Below are positions 61,343-64,000 of a stretch of 64,000 bases of DNA, piece by piece (positions within the stretch are counted from its first letter, which is position 1; every line of letters begins with the position of its first letter). The DNA comes from Acidobacteriota bacterium. Its GTDB lineage: Bacteria > Actinomycetota > Acidimicrobiia > Acidimicrobiales > RAAP-2. Where the stretch lies: NCBI GenBank assembly GCA_028873575.1, contig JAGWHY010000001.1:1-64000 (forward strand). Direction: 5' to 3'. Under the pieces are notes generated by a model, which was given only the letters and a program-made list of their open reading frames with translations, made no database searches and was not told the origin of the DNA. A program made the position numbers and the translations under genes.

Positions 61343-61655
61343 GGTCCCTCCTTTGTTGTCGTGAAATGTGTACGTCAGCGAAGCAACTCGAACTTCGTGT
61401 TGCTCACGCTAGGCACATCGTTTCGCAAAAAGTGGTGCTCACAGAAAGTTCTCACGCTTAACGATGACATTCACAGAGAACGCTCAAATTGAACAACGCG
61501 TGACGTCTACTTCTCAGAATTCGTGAAGCAATTTCTTACGATGACGTAGAAAACTGTTACCTAATCTCAATCGCCGAGACTTTCGTGATCGGTCCTCGCG
61601 TATCAATGGCGCAACACGAGGCGCGAGTTCTTTGTCGTACGTGAGGAGACAATCC
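61343..61655. other. Intergenic region, no gene seen
   Basis: This 313-base stretch is AT-richer and separates divergent genes. It should contain both promoters. Reverse open frames crossing it run into the iron-permease gene and have no conserved features. No RNA gene or terminator was recognised. Confidence 0.5.
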
Positions 61656-62039
61656 ATGCACTCGAGATTTCGAGAGAAGATGAGCCGAGTATTACGGTCA
61701 CTGGATCGAGTGACCTCTCGCGTGAGCACGGTGCTCGTGGTCGTGCTGATTCTCGTTGGCGTCAACGTCGTCATGGCGTGGCGAGATTTCCCCGATCGGT
61801 GGCAAATTGTGTACAGCACCCTCACGAACACCGTCGTGGTGGTCATGCTCTTTGCCCTAAAACACACCGACAACCGCCAACAAACGGCGCTGCAGTTGAA
61901 GCTTGATGAATTGATTCGGGCGTTGCCCACCGCGGATAACCATCTCGTTCAGATTGAACAGGCGCCGGAAGAAGAACTCGGAGAACGCGAACGAGAGCAG
62001 ATCGCCATGCACGAGGCTCTACGAACCGAAGATTCCTGA
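61656..62039 (+). CDS. Low-affinity iron permease family protein
   Basis: This is a 127-residue membrane protein from ATG 61656, with GAGGAG seven bases upstream. The helices are VSTVLVVVLILVGVNVVMAW and WQIVYSTLTNTVVVVMLFAL, and the family mark HTDNRQQTALQLKLDELIRAL follows (in most members NTQNRD...LQLKLDELI). The C-terminus is acidic and helical, EELGEREREQIAMHEAL. The Pfam family is named after yeast Fet4-related iron permease, but function in bacteria is not firmly known. Confidence 0.88.
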   Translation: MHSRFREKMSRVLRSLDRVTSRVSTVLVVVLILVGVNVVMAWRDFPDRWQIVYSTLTNTVVVVMLFALKHTDNRQQTALQLKLDELIRALPTADNHLVQIEQAPEEELGEREREQIAMHEALRTEDS

Positions 62040-62130
62040 ATAACGCAGGCGGTAACGACGTGGCGGGCGAGCGTTCGGCGTGTCGAATGGTTAATTCTTG
62101 AGTTCTCGATCCATGCTCTCCTAGCATGAA

Positions 62131-62856
62131 GTGGTGGGTCAACCTCTCATCGGCATTACGGGACGTCGCTGGCCCGCCACGACGTTGGGTTCAGCGCTAC
62201 CATCGGCCATGAGTGACCTAACGTTTGACTTGCACTTTTCGGACTACCCCAAGTCCGTGGCTTTGGCGGGTGGCTTGCCCGTAGAACTCACGCGGGACGC
62301 GGACGTGTCCGGAATTCTGGATCGAATCGACGGTTTGGTGCTGAGTGGTGGTGCCGATCTCGACCCTCGTCACTACGGGGCCGAGCCCGATGAGCACTTG
62401 GGCCCTCTCGAACCCGAGCGTGATGCTTGGGAGTTGGCGTTGCTGCGCGGTGCTCGCGAACGAAAACTTCCCGTGCTGGCGATCTGCCGCGGCTTTCAGC
62501 TTGTGAACGTCGCCTTTGGAGGAACCTTGCGCCAGCACGTTGCACTGGATGAGGGTGTGGGCCACCCGCAGTGGGACCTCAGTGGACGAACCGTCACCCA
62601 TGAGGTGCGCCCGGTCGATCACACTCTCACCGCGTCGCTCTTTGCGGCGGCGCACGGCGTTAATTCACTACATCACCAAATAGTTGAGCGAGTGGGGGAT
62701 GGACTCGTCATTTCGGCCGTCGCGCCCGACGGCGTCGTTGAAGGATTGGAGACACCTGACGGGTCGGTCCTTGCCCTGCAATGGCACCCCGAGCTACTCC
62801 CCGCGCCAGATCCGGCCTTTCGGTGGGTGGTTCGGGCGGCAAGCGACCGAATGTAG
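62131..62856 (+). CDS. Class I glutamine amidotransferase-like hydrolase (peptidase C26, PuuD-like)
   Basis: This is a 241-residue cytoplasmic protein of the gamma-glutamyl-gamma-aminobutyrate hydrolase family. The N-terminus is PLIGITGRRW, the nucleophile Cys is in AICRGFQLVNVAFGG, the oxyanion region is LVLSGGADLDPRHYGAEPD, and the catalytic His-Glu is in ALQWHPELLPAPD. NSLHHQIVERVG is conserved in PuuD homologues. GTG at 62131 or 62134 is the start. No other puu genes are adjacent, so polyamine breakdown is only one option; hydrolysis of other gamma-glutamyl compounds is possible. A regulator of the GntR type lies convergently 289 bases on. Confidence 0.9.
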   Translation: MVGQPLIGITGRRWPATTLGSALPSAMSDLTFDLHFSDYPKSVALAGGLPVELTRDADVSGILDRIDGLVLSGGADLDPRHYGAEPDEHLGPLEPERDAWELALLRGARERKLPVLAICRGFQLVNVAFGGTLRQHVALDEGVGHPQWDLSGRTVTHEVRPVDHTLTASLFAAAHGVNSLHHQIVERVGDGLVISAVAPDGVVEGLETPDGSVLALQWHPELLPAPDPAFRWVVRAASDRM

Positions 62857-63145
62857 GTCAGCGTCTTATCGCGCGCTCCGTCGATTCGCGCGTTCGTCGT
62901 CTCGTCGCTCACCACGCGAAATCAGGTCCGACTCCGAAAAGAGGGGATCGCCGTGGTCGCCCTCCGTTTCAAGGCGCCGACGCGCGGCTCCGCTTGGCCA
63001 TCGTGGGAGAAAGCGGTTGGAAGATAGATAGGACCAGTACCGGCGAGACTTTCGAGAGGGCTGGACGTTGACGACGCAGACGATTTTCGGTGACGAAAAC
63101 TCCGGCTGGCCATATTCTTCATTCTCCGACTGAACGGTTCGCCCC

Positions 63146-63856
63146 TTAACCCCTCGCGTTTTCACGCAAGAAATTCGAAACGTACTCAAGATGTGCGGTC
63201 ATCGCCTCTTGTGCTCCACGGCCGTCGCGATTTCGAAGAGCTTCGTAAATTTGCACGTGTTGAAGGTATGAATGGTGGCGACGATCGTAGGAATCACCGC
63301 GACGTTTCATTGACCCCCACAGGTCACCTTTGCGCGCCGTTTCGATGAGACTGTACATGCGCAGCAGGAGTGAGTTGTGCGTGGCTTCGATAAGGCCTCG
63401 ATGAAAGGCCAAATCCCAGATTTCGAATTCGTCGTAATCAAGGGCGTGTTCGCAGGCCTCCACACTTTTGGCGATTTGCTCGAAATCTGATTCGGTGGCT
63501 TCCACCACCGCGATAAACATCGCCATTGGCTCGAAGGCTTGACGCGCCGCCATGACGTCGCTGGGGCCAATATCGTTAAGCATGGAGCGTAGGGAAGAAT
63601 CATCATTTTCAAGATTGACCATGGCAGTGAGTGGATCGTGCTTGAGATAGGTTCCCCGACCCACCTCACGTGAGATGACGTCCTCCGCCTCGAGAAGTGA
63701 CAACGCGCTTCGCACGGCCGAGCGCGAAAGGTGCAACGCGTCCGCGAACGAACGTTCAGTGGGTAATTGCGAACCAATAGTGAGACCGCGCTGGGCCGCG
63801 TCTTGAAGGAGAATCACCGCAACGTCGCGTATCTGATTTTTGGAGAGCGTTTGCAA
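63146..63856 (-). CDS. GntR family transcriptional regulator, FCD domain (FadR/GntR-like)
   Basis: This is a 236-residue regulator. TTG 63854-63856 is preferred as start because AGGAGG stands five bases upstream; a second in-frame TTG at 63883 lies before that site. The winged helix has VILLQDAAQRGLTIGSQLPTERSFADALHLSRSAVRSALSLLEAEDVISREVGRGTYL. The all-helical FCD domain, which binds a small acid and often a metal, has DYDEFEIWDLAFHRGLIEATHNSLLL and HSYLQHVQIYEALRNRDGRGAQEAMTAHLEYV with the metal-type histidines. The target genes are probably beyond the right window edge, since its promoter side lies there. Confidence 0.92.
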   Translation of the reverse strand: MQTLSKNQIRDVAVILLQDAAQRGLTIGSQLPTERSFADALHLSRSAVRSALSLLEAEDVISREVGRGTYLKHDPLTAMVNLENDDSSLRSMLNDIGPSDVMAARQAFEPMAMFIAVVEATESDFEQIAKSVEACEHALDYDEFEIWDLAFHRGLIEATHNSLLLRMYSLIETARKGDLWGSMKRRGDSYDRRHHSYLQHVQIYEALRNRDGRGAQEAMTAHLEYVSNFLRENARG

Positions 63857-64000
63857 TATCTCCTCCTCAGGACGAGGTGGCAACTATTAATTCCGATTTG
63901 TTATTGAGCGTGAATAGGTCAGGCAGAAGTTACCACTGCAACCATTACAACCAAATTTTTTTCAACGATCATCTCTCAGGATTCGAGTTGATAGTGAAGT
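63857..64000. promoter_or_regulatory. AT-rich upstream region of the GntR gene
   Basis: This 144-base region to the window edge is strongly AT-rich compared with the rest, with TTATTGAG, TTACC and a run of T at 63956-63963. It should include the GntR promoter and possibly a divergent promoter. No exact palindrome was recognised. Confidence 0.3.

Noticed and set aside
61514-61930. Minus-strand frame of 138 residues over the iron-permease gene
   Set aside because: The plus-strand gene has a ribosome site and a recognised family; the reverse frame has neither.

Overview
The window is GC-rich DNA with many GTG and some TTG starts, clear AGGAGG-type ribosome binding sites and tightly packed genes. 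Small families common in Actinomycetota (DUF6131, DUF6295 and DUF2277 types) and two branched-chain-type (HAAT) ABC uptake operons point to a heterotrophic actinobacterium, possibly of the Acidimicrobiia. That placement is an inference from gene content. No rRNA, tRNA, CRISPR array, insertion sequence or prophage gene is visible. The region reads as ordinary chromosome rich in catabolic and transport genes.

Layout: 1-3.5 kb holds a BMP-family uptake system (ATPase cut by the window edge, binding protein, hairpin between them) and a DHA2 drug exporter. 3.5-10.3 kb holds ettA, tryptophan dioxygenase/kynureninase, purU, a conserved unknown, a 3-hydroxyacyl-CoA dehydrogenase and pyrophosphatase. 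10.3-23.1 kb is the most coherent block. A leftward alpha/beta hydrolase and a dihydrolipoyl acyltransferase (E2) face a rightward operon of livJ-H-M-G-F, a 3-hydroxyisobutyrate-dehydrogenase-like enzyme, an M24 (creatinase/aminopeptidase P fold) enzyme and both E1 subunits of a 2-oxoacid/acetoin-type dehydrogenase. It looks like an import-and-degrade module for one unidentified small substrate.

23.1-36.3 kb holds a DUF6295 gene with a dienelactone hydrolase, an asparaginase, an isocitrate-dehydrogenase-like enzyme, TauE/SafE, a second DHA2 exporter, a neocarzinostatin-like secreted protein, a secreted sedolisin-FN3-RCC1 protein, a LOV-domain blue-light hybrid histidine kinase and a NarL-type response regulator. 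36-42 kb holds a slipin and a three-gene 2-oxoacid:ferredoxin oxidoreductase operon with its own flavoprotein/ferredoxin. 42-46.8 kb holds YbjQ, NAD(P)HX repair, small proteins, and a third DHA2 exporter divergent from a TetR regulator across a repeat-rich operator.

46.9-54.9 kb holds a second liv operon (order H-M-G-F-J) closed by a strong UUCG-loop terminator, then CoA-transferase, crotonase and SDR genes. 55-64 kb holds a methyltransferase with a suspicious 5' end, membrane proteins, two secreted inhibitor-like proteins, a threonine-aldolase-like enzyme, a lipid kinase, small membrane proteins, a C26 amidotransferase-like hydrolase and a GntR/FCD regulator.

The best candidates for something undescribed are the 11.6-23.1 kb catabolic module (with an M24 enzyme whose second metal Asp is Cys and an E2 with two tandem subunit-binding domains), the LOV kinase, and the sedolisin-RCC1 protein.
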